From Intestinibacter bartlettii (GTDB lineage Bacteria; Bacillota; Clostridia; Peptostreptococcales; Peptostreptococcaceae), in assembly GCF_018917435.1 (NCBI RefSeq), contig NZ_JAHLOQ010000031.1, positions 1 through 40,388 on the forward strand: a stretch of DNA of 40,388 bases. The letters run 5' to 3'. Numbering within the stretch: the stretch's first letter is position 1; every line of letters begins with the position of its first letter. Of this stretch, positions 7,855 through 15,783 are shown in pieces. The notes beneath the pieces were generated by a model, which saw only the letters and a list, made by a program, of their open reading frames with translations, was not told the origin of the DNA and did not search any database. A program made the translations under genes and the position numbers.

Positions 7855-8727
7855 TTGAAAAAGATTTTATGTTTAATATCTATTTTAATGGTTACTTTTT
7901 CTGTAGTTGGATGTTCAAGTAGTGATACAGACAGTGCGAAAGCTAGTAATACTTCGACAAATAAAGGTGAAGTAGTTGTAGCCACATCTGTTGCGATAAC
8001 TCAAATACTTGATAGATTAGATGTTGAAGTTAGTGGTGTTCCAAAAACTAGCTATGATCTTCCAGATAATGCAAAAAATGCAACTCAAGTTGGAAGTCCA
8101 ATGAGTCCAGATATGGAAATAATAAAATCATTAAACCCTACTAGTGTTATCTGTGTAGATACTCTAGGAAGTGATTATGAGAAACAATTTAAAGAAAATA
8201 ATATAGATGCAGATTTTTATAACTTAAGTACAGTTGATGGTTTAAAAGAAACAGTTGCTGCTTTAGGTGAAAAATTCAATAAACAAGATAAAGCAGATGA
8301 AATATTAGCTGAAATAAATCAAGTAGAAGAAAAAGTTAATTCTAATAAAAAATCTGATGACAAAATATTAGTTCTATTTGGTGCACCAGGAAGCGTAATG
8401 GTTGCAACAGACAAAAGTTATGTTGGTAACTTAGTGGAGTTAGCAGGAGGAAATAATATATTCTCAAATGCAGCTACTTCATTTACTCAATTAAACTTAG
8501 AAGAAATAATAAAATTAAACCCAGACAAAATATTAGTTATGACTCATGCTGATCCAGAGACAGCAAAAAAATCAGTAGAAGATGAGTTAAATAAAGAACT
8601 TTGGAAAAATGTAAATGCAGTTAAAAAAGGTGATATAACTTATTTAGAAAATGGTTATTTCGGTATGAGTGCAAACTTACAAATAGTTGAAGCAGTAGAA
8701 AAATTAGGAGATATATTATATGAGTAG
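7855..8727 (+). CDS. isdE: Heme ABC importer substrate-binding lipoprotein (IsdE-like)
   Basis: A 290-residue lipoprotein of the helical-backbone binding-protein class. The signal peptide ends in the lipobox VVGC, so the cysteine at about residue 20 is lipid-modified. Residues 42-290 form the two lobes joined by a long helix. IsdE of Staphylococcus aureus binds heme iron by a Met and a His; equivalent candidates are Met83 in GSPMSPDM and His231 in VMTHADPE, both preserved. Translation starts at TTG 7855 after AGAGGAAA; no better start is near. The permease gene overlaps its last bases (start 8720). It should receive heme from the NEAT proteins and hand it to the permease. Confidence 0.85.
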   Translation: MKKILCLISILMVTFSVVGCSSSDTDSAKASNTSTNKGEVVVATSVAITQILDRLDVEVSGVPKTSYDLPDNAKNATQVGSPMSPDMEIIKSLNPTSVICVDTLGSDYEKQFKENNIDADFYNLSTVDGLKETVAALGEKFNKQDKADEILAEINQVEEKVNSNKKSDDKILVLFGAPGSVMVATDKSYVGNLVELAGGNNIFSNAATSFTQLNLEEIIKLNPDKILVMTHADPETAKKSVEDELNKELWKNVNAVKKGDITYLENGYFGMSANLQIVEAVEKLGDILYE

Positions 8728-9724
8728 AATAGAAACACCTACTTTAAGTAGTTCTAAAAAGATATGTATGATACTTGGTACAGTTTTTATTTTATTTTTT
8801 ACTATATTAATATCTCTAAGAATAGGAAGCATAGACATTTCATTCAAGGAGTTACTTGAGGGGATGTTCTTAAATAGACAAAGTAATAATTTTTTAATAA
8901 TTAAAGACCTTAGAATGCCGAGAGTGTTATCTGCTGTAATAATCGGCGGTAACCTTGCTGTAGCGGGGGCTCTTTTACAAACAACTATGAAAAATCCACT
9001 AGCAGACCCTGGTATAATCGGTATATCATCAGGTGCTAGTTTAGCGGCGATAGTTGTAATGGTGTTATTTTCACAATTTATCAAATATAAAATAATACTA
9101 GCTTTTTTAGGTGGTATAGTAGCGGCATGTCTTGTTTATTTAATAGGAGAAGACAAAGGATTTTCACCAGTTAGAATAATACTTGCCGGTGTATGTGTAA
9201 ATTCAATATTAAATGCATTATCTTCAATGATGACAGTATTTAATAGTTCAGGAGTTTCAACTATACAAACTTGGCTTTTAGGAAGTTTAGTAAATGTAAC
9301 TTGGTCAGACTTTAAAATATTAGCTTGTTACACAGTAATAGGACTTATATTATGTCTATGTGTTATAAAAAGCTGTGATCTTATGGGTCTTGGCGATAAA
9401 ACAGCTCAAAGTTTAGGGTTGAATGTAAATAAAGTAAGAGTTTTAATAACTTTTGTAGCAGTATTTTTAACTAGTATATCTACAGGAGTTGGTGGTGTTA
9501 TATCATTTGTAGGACTTGTAATACCGCACATATGTAGATTTTTAATAGGATCTAGTCATAAATTCTTAATACCATTTAGTTATGTTATGGGAGGATTTTT
9601 ATTACTTGTAGCAGATACGGTATCTAGAAATATATTTAGACCTTATGAAATACCAGTAGGGGTTACAATGTGTTTAATAGGTGGTCCATTCTTTATTTAT
9701 ATACTTAGAAGGAGCAAAAAATAA
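8720..9724 (+). CDS. Heme/iron ABC importer permease (FecCD/BtuC family)
   Basis: Integral membrane subunit of 334 residues with about nine to ten hydrophobic segments. The family signatures are easy to see: RMPRVLSAVIIGGNLAVAGA at about residues 63-82, NPLADPGIIGISSGAS at about 92-107 and the C-terminal GGVISFVGLVIPHICR, the last being the coupling region to the ATPase. ATG 8720 overlaps the lipoprotein stop by eight bases and its own stop shares one base with the ATPase start, so the three subunits are tightly coupled. Two copies would form the channel for heme. Confidence 0.92.
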   Translation: MSRIETPTLSSSKKICMILGTVFILFFTILISLRIGSIDISFKELLEGMFLNRQSNNFLIIKDLRMPRVLSAVIIGGNLAVAGALLQTTMKNPLADPGIIGISSGASLAAIVVMVLFSQFIKYKIILAFLGGIVAACLVYLIGEDKGFSPVRIILAGVCVNSILNALSSMMTVFNSSGVSTIQTWLLGSLVNVTWSDFKILACYTVIGLILCLCVIKSCDLMGLGDKTAQSLGLNVNKVRVLITFVAVFLTSISTGVGGVISFVGLVIPHICRFLIGSSHKFLIPFSYVMGGFLLLVADTVSRNIFRPYEIPVGVTMCLIGGPFFIYILRRSKK

Positions 9725-10497
9725 TGATTAAGTTAGAAAATATAAGCTTTTCTTATAATAAAAAGCAAGAATTTATAAAAGATTTATCATTAGAATTTAA
9801 AAGTGGAGAAATTACCACTATCCTTGGACCTAATGGAAGTGGAAAAAGTACACTTTTACATATGATATCTACTTATTTAAAACCTAAAAGCGGAAAAATC
9901 TATTTAGGAGATAAAGATTTAGGAAAGTTAAAACAAAAAGAAATAGCGAAATATATATCATGTGTATATCAAGAAAATGAATCACCAGATGATATAACAG
10001 TTAGAGATCTTGTTGCATTTGGTAGAACGATATATCCAAATGTTAAAAAAGAAGATAAAGAAGAAAATGAAAAAATGATAGATTTTGCTTTAAAAGCCAC
10101 AGGAATAGATGAAATACAAAATAAAAAAGTTGTAAATTTATCAGGTGGTCAAAAGCAAAGAGCATTTATAGCAATGTCGCTTGCTCAAAATACAGATGTA
10201 TTACTTCTTGATGAGCCGACAACTTATTTAGATATTTATCATCAAATAGAAATATTAGAAGTCGTAAAAACTCTAAATGAAAAATACAATATCACAATAA
10301 TAATGGTTTTACATGATTTAAATCAAGCTATAAATTATAGCCATAATATTGTAATAATGAAAAATGGAAAATTAATAAAACAAGGTAAATCAGAACAAGT
10401 TATGGATGAAGGTACTATAAAAGATGTATATAATGTAACTGGATATATACATAAGCAGGATGAAGAAGTGTACTTTATACCTAAACAAATTTGTTAA
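9724..10497 (+). CDS. Heme/iron ABC importer ATP-binding subunit (FecE-like)
   Basis: Cytoplasmic ATPase of 257 residues. Walker A is GPNGSGKST (about residues 38-46), Q-loop VYQENES, signature LSGGQKQR, Walker B VLLLDEPTTYLD and H-loop VLHDLNQ; all catalytic residues are present. The HDLNQA sequence and short C-terminus match FecE/HmuV type iron and cobalamin importers. Start ATG is nested in the permease stop (ATAATG). It energises the heme importer and completes the first operon. Confidence 0.92.
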   Translation: MIKLENISFSYNKKQEFIKDLSLEFKSGEITTILGPNGSGKSTLLHMISTYLKPKSGKIYLGDKDLGKLKQKEIAKYISCVYQENESPDDITVRDLVAFGRTIYPNVKKEDKEENEKMIDFALKATGIDEIQNKKVVNLSGGQKQRAFIAMSLAQNTDVLLLDEPTTYLDIYHQIEILEVVKTLNEKYNITIIMVLHDLNQAINYSHNIVIMKNGKLIKQGKSEQVMDEGTIKDVYNVTGYIHKQDEEVYFIPKQIC

Positions 10498-10505
10498 ATA
10501 GTATT

Positions 10506-10524
10506 GATATTCATTATAATTATC
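10506..10524 (+). promoter_or_regulatory. Fur-like box upstream of the DUF454/ABC exporter genes
   Basis: GATATTCATTATAATTATC matches 16 of 19 positions of the Fur consensus GATAATGATTATCATTATC, by my count. It lies 122 bases before the DUF454 gene and just after the importer ATPase. No convincing -35/-10 pair was found next to it, so the promoter is not placed. Confidence 0.6.
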
Positions 10525-10554
10525 TTGTGTAATTAGATATTATACAAGATAATT
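10518..10554. repeat. Long imperfect palindrome behind the Fur-like box
   Basis: A 16-base arm (10519-10534 approximately) beginning AATTATCTTGT pairs with an arm ending ACAAGATAATT, with one G-T wobble and a 5-base loop. It overlaps the end of the Fur-like box. It is too weak in T run to be a standard terminator and may be an operator or an RNA stem. Confidence 0.55.
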
Positions 10555-10568
10555 AGATATATTTTTAT

Positions 10569-10601
10569 GCAAGGATGCTTATTTGTAGGCATTCTTGTTT
10601 T
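10569..10601 (+). terminator. Probable terminator of the heme importer operon
   Basis: Arms CAAGGATGC and GCATTCTTG pair with one wobble over a short loop and are followed by TTTTA. Some read-through into the exporter genes is possible. Confidence 0.55.
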
Positions 10602-10646
10602 ACTAAATAGCTAATTACCAAATTTTACATAAAGGGGAAGAGAAAC

Positions 10647-11027
10647 ATGACAACTCTAAAAAAGATAGGGCTTATAGCTCTTGGAACATTATCATTAATA
10701 ATAGGTATAATTGGGATATTCTTACCAATACTTCCAACAACGCCATTATTACTTTTAACTTCGTACTGTTATATAAAAAGTAGCGAGAAGTTAAGTGAAA
10801 AATTTATGAATACAAAAATATACGATAAATACGTTAGAAACTTCCATGAACAAGGTGGAATGACTCTAAAAGGTAAATTAATGCTTACTATACCAGTATC
10901 ATTACTTTTACTGTTTATGTTTATAATAATTGAAAGCCCTATAATGAGAATAGTAATCGTTGTTATGTGGGTTACAAAAGTTATATTCTTTACAAAAATG
11001 AAGACAATCAAAATCGAAGAGGTGTAA
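10647..11027 (+). CDS. DUF454 (YbaN family) membrane protein
   Basis: A 126-residue inner membrane protein. Three to four hydrophobic segments are seen at about residues 5-27, 28-43, 76-97 and 98-115. GIIGIFLPILPTTPLLLL followed by YIKSSEKLSEKF is the DUF454 signature (G-x-x-LPxxPTTPFLLL and a Ser-rich turn). Ribosome binding site AAAGGGGAAG. It is followed after one base by an ABC half-exporter gene. DUF454 genes often lie beside heme or iron transport genes in Firmicutes, but their biochemical role is unknown; a partner of the exporter is a guess. Confidence 0.8.
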   Translation: MTTLKKIGLIALGTLSLIIGIIGIFLPILPTTPLLLLTSYCYIKSSEKLSEKFMNTKIYDKYVRNFHEQGGMTLKGKLMLTIPVSLLLLFMFIIIESPIMRIVIVVMWVTKVIFFTKMKTIKIEEV

Positions 11028-11028
11028 A

Positions 11029-12816
11029 ATGTTTAAAAAGAGATTATTAGAGCTATGTAATAGTTCTAAAAAATGGATTGCAATGACAGTTTTAATGAAC
11101 TGGATTTCAATAATATGCAATATACTAGTTATCCTATTTATAGGAAATACAATAGATAAATTAATAAATTCAAACTTAGAAATAAATTATTTAAGAGATG
11201 GACTTTATATTACTTCTCTTTTAGTAATAAGATTTATGGCAAATTATTATTCAACAAGATTCTCACTTAACTCATCAAGTGAAGTTAAAAAAGTTTTAAG
11301 AGAGAAAATATATGAAAAATTATTAGATATAGGTGTAAATTACAATAAATTTATATCTACATCATCAGTAGTACAAATAGGTGTTGATGGTGTTGAAGCA
11401 TTAGAAATTTATTTTGGTAGATTCTTACCACAATTATTCTACAGTGCATTAGCTCCACTTACATTATTTGTAGTAGTATCATTTATAAGTTTTAAAGTAG
11501 CATTAGTATTATTAATATGTGTACCTTTAATACCGCTTACAATAATGGCAGTTATGAAAATAGCTAAAAAATTATTAAGCAAATACTGGGGTGTATACAC
11601 TAATTTAGGTGATTCATTCTTAGAAAATCTTCAAGGTCTTACTACTTTAAAAATATTCGACTTAGACGAAGAAAAAAATAAAGAGATGAATGAAGATGCA
11701 GAAAACTTCAGAAAAATAACAATGAGAGTTTTATTAATGCAATTAAACTCAATAACAATAATGGACTTAGTAGCTTACGGTGGATCAGCTGTAGGTATAT
11801 TAATAGCAATAAGCCAATTTAGAAGTGGAATAATAACTCCTGGTGGATTATTAATAATAATACTTTTAAGTGCAGAATTCTTCTTACCAATGAGACTTTT
11901 AGGTTCACTATTCCACGTTGCTATGAATGGTATATCAGCAAGTGATAGAATATTTGACTTACTTGATATAGAAGTTGAAGAAAAACCATCTTTAAATGAA
12001 GAACAAATGAAATCTCTTGAAAACATAGACATAAAATTAGAAAATGTATCTTATAGTTATGATAAGAAAAGAACAATATTAGAAAACATAAACATAGATA
12101 TAAAAGAAAAACAAACAGTTGCATTTGTCGGAGAAAGTGGTTCAGGGAAAAGTACAATAACTAGCTTACTTCTTAAAATAGACGAAGTAGATGGCGGGGA
12201 AATAACATTTAACGGCATTAACTTAAACGACATACCATTTGATGTATTAAATAAAAAAGTTGGATTTATAAACCACAATGCTTACATATTCAATACAACA
12301 ATAAGAGAAAATATCCAGATGGGTAAAAAAGATGCTAGTGATGAAGAAATCTATGCAGTATTAAAAGAAGCAAACTTAGATAGCTTCGTTAAAAACCTTC
12401 CAAACAAACTTGATACAAAAGTTGGAGAAGGCGGAAACTTACTTTCAGGTGGACAAAAACAAAGACTTTGTCTTGCTAGAACAATAATCAAAAACCCAGA
12501 TATCTACATATTCGATGAGGCTACTTCAAACATAGACGTAGAAAGTGAAGAGAAGATTTGGGAAAGTATAGAAAAATTATCTAAAGATAAAACAGTTATA
12601 ATAATTTCACACAGATTATTAAACGTTAAAAATGCAGATACAATCTACATGTTAGAAAACAGCGTAATAGCTGAAAGCGGAAATCACAACGAACTTATGT
12701 TAAAAGGTGGAGTATATAAAAACCTTGTAGATCACCAAAATGATTTAGAAAATATATACAACGAATTAGAAAGCAAAAACTTAGAAAAAGTTTCAGAAGA
12801 AATCGAGGTGATATAG
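11029..12816 (+). CDS. ABC half-exporter A (TMD-NBD fusion)
   Basis: A 595-residue half-transporter: six-helix exporter domain at about residues 1-310 and nucleotide-binding domain at about 335-575. Walker A GESGSGKST, signature LLSGGQKQR, Walker B IYIFDEATSNID and H-loop IISHR are complete. The following gene codes for a second half, one base after the stop, so a heterodimer is likely. The pair resembles CydDC-type exporters in layout, yet no cyd genes are near. The Fur-like box and the importer operon directly upstream suggest a cargo linked to iron or heme. Substrate unproven. Confidence 0.88.
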   Translation: MFKKRLLELCNSSKKWIAMTVLMNWISIICNILVILFIGNTIDKLINSNLEINYLRDGLYITSLLVIRFMANYYSTRFSLNSSSEVKKVLREKIYEKLLDIGVNYNKFISTSSVVQIGVDGVEALEIYFGRFLPQLFYSALAPLTLFVVVSFISFKVALVLLICVPLIPLTIMAVMKIAKKLLSKYWGVYTNLGDSFLENLQGLTTLKIFDLDEEKNKEMNEDAENFRKITMRVLLMQLNSITIMDLVAYGGSAVGILIAISQFRSGIITPGGLLIIILLSAEFFLPMRLLGSLFHVAMNGISASDRIFDLLDIEVEEKPSLNEEQMKSLENIDIKLENVSYSYDKKRTILENINIDIKEKQTVAFVGESGSGKSTITSLLLKIDEVDGGEITFNGINLNDIPFDVLNKKVGFINHNAYIFNTTIRENIQMGKKDASDEEIYAVLKEANLDSFVKNLPNKLDTKVGEGGNLLSGGQKQRLCLARTIIKNPDIYIFDEATSNIDVESEEKIWESIEKLSKDKTVIIISHRLLNVKNADTIYMLENSVIAESGNHNELMLKGGVYKNLVDHQNDLENIYNELESKNLEKVSEEIEVI

Positions 12817-12817
12817 T

Positions 12818-14494
12818 ATGGAACAAAAAAGACAATCGGGATTTAAAATAATGTTAAGGCTTATAAAAGTCTTAAAACCACTAGCACCAATAATGATGAT
12901 AACTATATCATTCGGTATATTAGGATTTTTAGCTGCAACTGCAATAACATCATTTGGTATGGTTGCAGGAGCAGATATATTAGGATTTAATGTAGGAATA
13001 AAAGCCTCTACTGCTATTAAAATAGTTATAGCTTGTGCAATACTTAGAGGTATACTTAGATTTATAGAGCAATATTCAGGACACTTTATAGCGTTTACAA
13101 TACTTGCAATATTAAGAGACCAGGTTTTCAAAGCGTTAAGAAAATTAGCTCCAGCAAAACTTGAATCAAAAGAAAAAGGTAGTTTAATATCTATAATAAC
13201 AAGTGATATAGAATTATTAGAAGTATTCTATGCTCATACAGTAGCTCCAATAGCAATAGGTGTAGTGACATCAATTATAATAGCATGCGTATTATTTGCT
13301 ATAAACCCAATATTCGGGGCATTATCAGTAGTATTTTATTTAATAGTAGGATACTTTATACCAGTATTCTCATCAAAATTCGCTAAACAAGGCGGAATTG
13401 AATATAGAGCAGCATTTGCTGATTCAAACTCATACTTCTTAGAAAGTTTAAATGGTATAAAAGAAATACTTTTATTTGATAAAGGTGAAGACAGAAAAAA
13501 TGCTATAAACGAAAATAGTGAAAAATTACACGAAAAAATGGGTGTAATAAAAGGTCACGAAGGAATAATAAGAGCCTTCACAGATATAGTAATAATGATA
13601 GCAATACTTACATTCTTATTTGTAAGTATAGAATTAAATAAACAAGGTCAAATAACTATAGGTCAAGGTTTAGTTGCAATAGTAACTCTTGCAAGTTCAT
13701 TTGGACCAGTTGTTGCACTTAGTAACTTATCAAATAACTTAATTCAAACATTTGCATGTGCACAAAGATTATTCGATATATTAGACGAAGTGCCAGCAGT
13801 TGAAGACGTTCCAGGTGAAACTGAGCTTTCTTCAAAAGATATAAAAGTAGATAATATAAGCTTTGATTATGACAATAGAGAAAATATATTAAAAGACTTA
13901 TCACTAGATATTAAAAAAGGTGATAAAGTCGCTATAATCGGTGAGAGTGGTTCTGGTAAGAGTACACTTCTTAAATTAATGATGAGATTCTGGAATGTAG
14001 ATAAAGGTGAAATCTCAATAGGTGGGGAAAACTTAAAAACTATACCTACAAAAACTTTAAGAAAATCTCAGACTTTAGTAAGTCAAGATACATTCTTATT
14101 TAACGATACAATATTAAACAATATTAAAATGGGTGACAGAGATGCAAGCTTTGAAGATGTTGTAGAGGCTGCTAAAAAAGCATCTATTCACGAATTTATA
14201 ATGAAACTTCCACAAGGATATGAAACAAATGTTGGAGAATTAGGTGGAAACTTATCATCAGGTGAAAAACAAAGAATGTCTATGGCTAGAGCATTCTTAA
14301 GAAATAGTGACATACTTATATTAGACGAGCCTACAAGTAACTTAGATACATTAAATGAGGCGAGTATATTAAAAACTATAGATGACGAATGTAAAGATAA
14401 GACAATAGTTATGGTATCTCACAGAAAATCAAGTAGTGCAATATGCAATAAGAGATACGGATTAGAAAATAAAAAACTTGTACGTATACAATAG
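12818..14494 (+). CDS. ABC half-exporter B (TMD-NBD fusion)
   Basis: A 558-residue partner of the previous protein, with a six-helix domain at about residues 1-310 and a nucleotide-binding domain at about 340-558. Walker A GESGSGKST, Walker B ILILDEPTSNLD and H-loop MVSHR are intact. The signature reads LSSGEKQR, where the third position is Ser and the fifth Glu instead of LSGGQ; asymmetry of this kind is common in heterodimeric exporters. It begins GTATGG only one base after the first half-exporter, with GAGGTGATA as ribosome binding site. It is the last gene before a terminator. Confidence 0.88.
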   Translation: MEQKRQSGFKIMLRLIKVLKPLAPIMMITISFGILGFLAATAITSFGMVAGADILGFNVGIKASTAIKIVIACAILRGILRFIEQYSGHFIAFTILAILRDQVFKALRKLAPAKLESKEKGSLISIITSDIELLEVFYAHTVAPIAIGVVTSIIIACVLFAINPIFGALSVVFYLIVGYFIPVFSSKFAKQGGIEYRAAFADSNSYFLESLNGIKEILLFDKGEDRKNAINENSEKLHEKMGVIKGHEGIIRAFTDIVIMIAILTFLFVSIELNKQGQITIGQGLVAIVTLASSFGPVVALSNLSNNLIQTFACAQRLFDILDEVPAVEDVPGETELSSKDIKVDNISFDYDNRENILKDLSLDIKKGDKVAIIGESGSGKSTLLKLMMRFWNVDKGEISIGGENLKTIPTKTLRKSQTLVSQDTFLFNDTILNNIKMGDRDASFEDVVEAAKKASIHEFIMKLPQGYETNVGELGGNLSSGEKQRMSMARAFLRNSDILILDEPTSNLDTLNEASILKTIDDECKDKTIVMVSHRKSSSAICNKRYGLENKKLVRIQ

Positions 14495-14502
14495 TTTAAA
14501 TT

Positions 14503-14531
14503 AGACCGTATGAACTTTCATACGGTCTTTA
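14503..14531 (+). terminator. Terminator after the ABC exporter pair
   Basis: Arms AGACCGTATGAA and TTCATACGGTCT form a strong stem with a tiny loop, followed by TTT. It closes the iron island. Confidence 0.85.
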
Positions 14532-14592
14532 AAAAGACTGTGTTAAATTAATACGTATACTAAAATGAATTTATAAGGAAATAAAAATAGAT

Positions 14593-14889
14593 ATGAGTAG
14601 AATAGAGAGAGAAAAAAAGATAATAGGCGTTATGGTAGATATCTACTGTAAGAAAAAACATAAACACAAAGATGGCTTATGTGAAGAATGCCAAGAATTA
14701 TTAGATTACAGTAGACAAAGATTAGACAAATGTAAATTTGGTGAAGAAAAAACTTATTGCCAAAAATGTCCTATACATTGCTACAAAAAAAGCATGAAAG
14801 AAAAAGTAAAAGATGTTATGAGATTTAGTGGTCCTAGATTATTAATATATAGACCAGTTGATTTCTTTAAACATATGATAGGAAAATAA
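14593..14889 (+). CDS. YgbA-like protein (nitrous oxide-stimulated promoter family)
   Basis: Small Cys-rich protein of 98 residues. It has MSRIEREKKIIGVMVDIYCKKKH at the N-terminus, CEECQELLDYSRQRLDKC, and CQKCPIHCY, then RFSGPRLLIYRPV, which together are the pattern of the YgbA_NO family. Two Cys pairs (CEEC, CQKC) plus HC suggest metal or Fe-S binding. In enteric bacteria the homologue is induced by nitric oxide; the molecular role is unclear. The gene stands alone between two terminators. The sequence ATACGTAT lies upstream at 14551-14558, a candidate operator, but nothing proves it. Confidence 0.8.
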   Translation: MSRIEREKKIIGVMVDIYCKKKHKHKDGLCEECQELLDYSRQRLDKCKFGEEKTYCQKCPIHCYKKSMKEKVKDVMRFSGPRLLIYRPVDFFKHMIGK

Positions 14890-14914
14890 AAAATCTTTAT
14901 ATTAAAGATTTTTT
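14887..14914 (+). terminator. Terminator of the YgbA-like gene
   Basis: Arms AAAAATCTTTA and TAAAGATTTTTT with a three-base loop start right at the stop codon. The T-rich 3' end supports termination. Confidence 0.75.
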
Positions 14915-14936
14915 GAAATGCATTATAAAACTTATG

Positions 14937-14975
14937 AAAAGGGAGATAAAATTTCTGTAATTTATCTCCTTTTTT
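14937..14975 (+). terminator. Second tandem terminator-like hairpin
   Basis: GGAGATAAA and TTTATCTCC pair around a ten-base loop and are followed by six T. It is only about 22 bases after the first hairpin and has no gene between, so it may act as a backup or belong to a short untranslated RNA. Confidence 0.7.
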
Positions 14976-15014
14976 GTTTATTTTTCTTGCAATTTGTACC
15001 ATTTTTATGGATAA

Positions 15015-15043
15015 TAGATATAGCTAAAATAAAATTATATAAT
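15015..15043 (+). promoter_or_regulatory. Candidate promoter of the TSCPD gene
   Basis: TAGATA (15015-15020) and a perfect TATAAT (15038-15043) are separated by 17 bases. It lies 64 bases upstream of the ATG. Confidence 0.5.
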
Positions 15044-15106
15044 ATAAATATGTGTTGTATATTTTTTATAATTATAGAATATACAATTAAAATTAGGAGG
15101 AATAAA

Positions 15107-15355
15107 ATGAAAATAAACTTTAAGACATCTGGAGTATGCTGTAGAGAGATGAACTTAGTAGTAGATGAAAATAATACAATAACTGACGTTGAATTCATAG
15201 GTGGATGTAACGGAAATCTTTCAGGTATATCTAAATTAATAATAGGACAAAATGCATTAGAAGTAGCAGACAAATTAGAAGGAACTACTTGTAGAGATAA
15301 AATGACTTCATGTCCAGATCAATTATCAAAAGCTATAAAAGAAAATGTAAAATAG
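15107..15355 (+). CDS. TSCPD-domain protein (TIGR03905 family)
   Basis: An 82-residue protein. ATG 15107 has an excellent AGGAGG site at 15095-15100; the frame open upstream to 14918 would run through a terminator hairpin and is not the true start. The family signature is the closing TSCPDQL, with CCREM near the N-terminus and GGCNGNL in the middle. TSCPD domains also occur as C-terminal parts of adenosylcobalamin-dependent ribonucleotide reductases and may bind metal through the conserved cysteines. The role of the stand-alone protein is unknown. It is a single-gene unit just ahead of the T-box leader. Confidence 0.85.
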   Translation: MKINFKTSGVCCREMNLVVDENNTITDVEFIGGCNGNLSGISKLIIGQNALEVADKLEGTTCRDKMTSCPDQLSKAIKENVK

Positions 15356-15417
15356 TTATATAAATTTAAATGTAAAAAATAAAGAATATGTTTATATTTA
15401 CTATTAATACATAATTA

Positions 15418-15446
15418 TTGACAAAAATTTTGACTTTGAATATAAT
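15418..15446 (+). promoter_or_regulatory. Consensus sigma-A promoter of the tyrS leader
   Basis: TTGACA (15418-15423), a 17-base spacer and TATAAT (15441-15446) form a perfect vegetative promoter. Transcription would start about 15453, giving a roughly 330-base leader. Confidence 0.9.
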
Positions 15447-15489
15447 ATAATGTATATGTATTAAAAATCAAAAATTGTCAATAATAATA

Positions 15490-15737
15490 TTAAAAGCTAA
15501 GATAAGGAATAGTAATAATAGCAACTTAAACAGAAAGTAGCCGGTAGATGAGAGGCGCGCTAGGGATATTATGAATACACCTTTGAGCTTCACTCTGAAA
15601 TAATAGTAGGAGATGACGTGAGCACACGTTATAGTGCAGAGTTTTTAACTCACTGAGGTAGATAATGTGAATTATCTATAAACAAAGGTGGTAACGCGAG
15701 ATATACCCTCGTCCTTTAGATAGGACGGGGGTTTTTT
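15490..15737 (+). ncRNA. T-box riboswitch (tyrosine specific) upstream of tyrS
   Basis: The conserved T-box AGGTGGTAACGCG is at 15686-15698, part of the antiterminator. Stem I contains AGATGAGAG near 15546 and a specifier region GAATACACC; TAC at 15576-15578 is a tyrosine codon and suits the downstream tyrS. The competing terminator is at 15706-15737. The element is read from its 5' promoter and would allow tyrS expression when uncharged tRNA-Tyr binds. The T-box is certain; the specifier position is my reading. Confidence 0.93.
15706..15737 (+). terminator. Terminator of the tyrS T-box
   Basis: CCCTCGTCCT and AGGACGGGGG pair around TTAGAT, followed by six T. Its 5' arm is available to the antiterminator bulge when tRNA-Tyr is uncharged. 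Confidence 0.9.
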
Positions 15738-15783
15738 AATACAAAAAATAATTACATTTATATAAAATAAAGGAGTGAATAAA

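Noticed and set aside
10769-11120. Minus-strand open frames opposite DUF454 and the exporter
   Set aside because: Antisense to clear genes, with no ribosome binding sites and composition typical of shadow frames.
14918-15106. Longer N-terminal frame of the TSCPD protein
   Set aside because: It passes through a terminator hairpin and has no ribosome binding site; ATG 15107 has an ideal AGGAGG.
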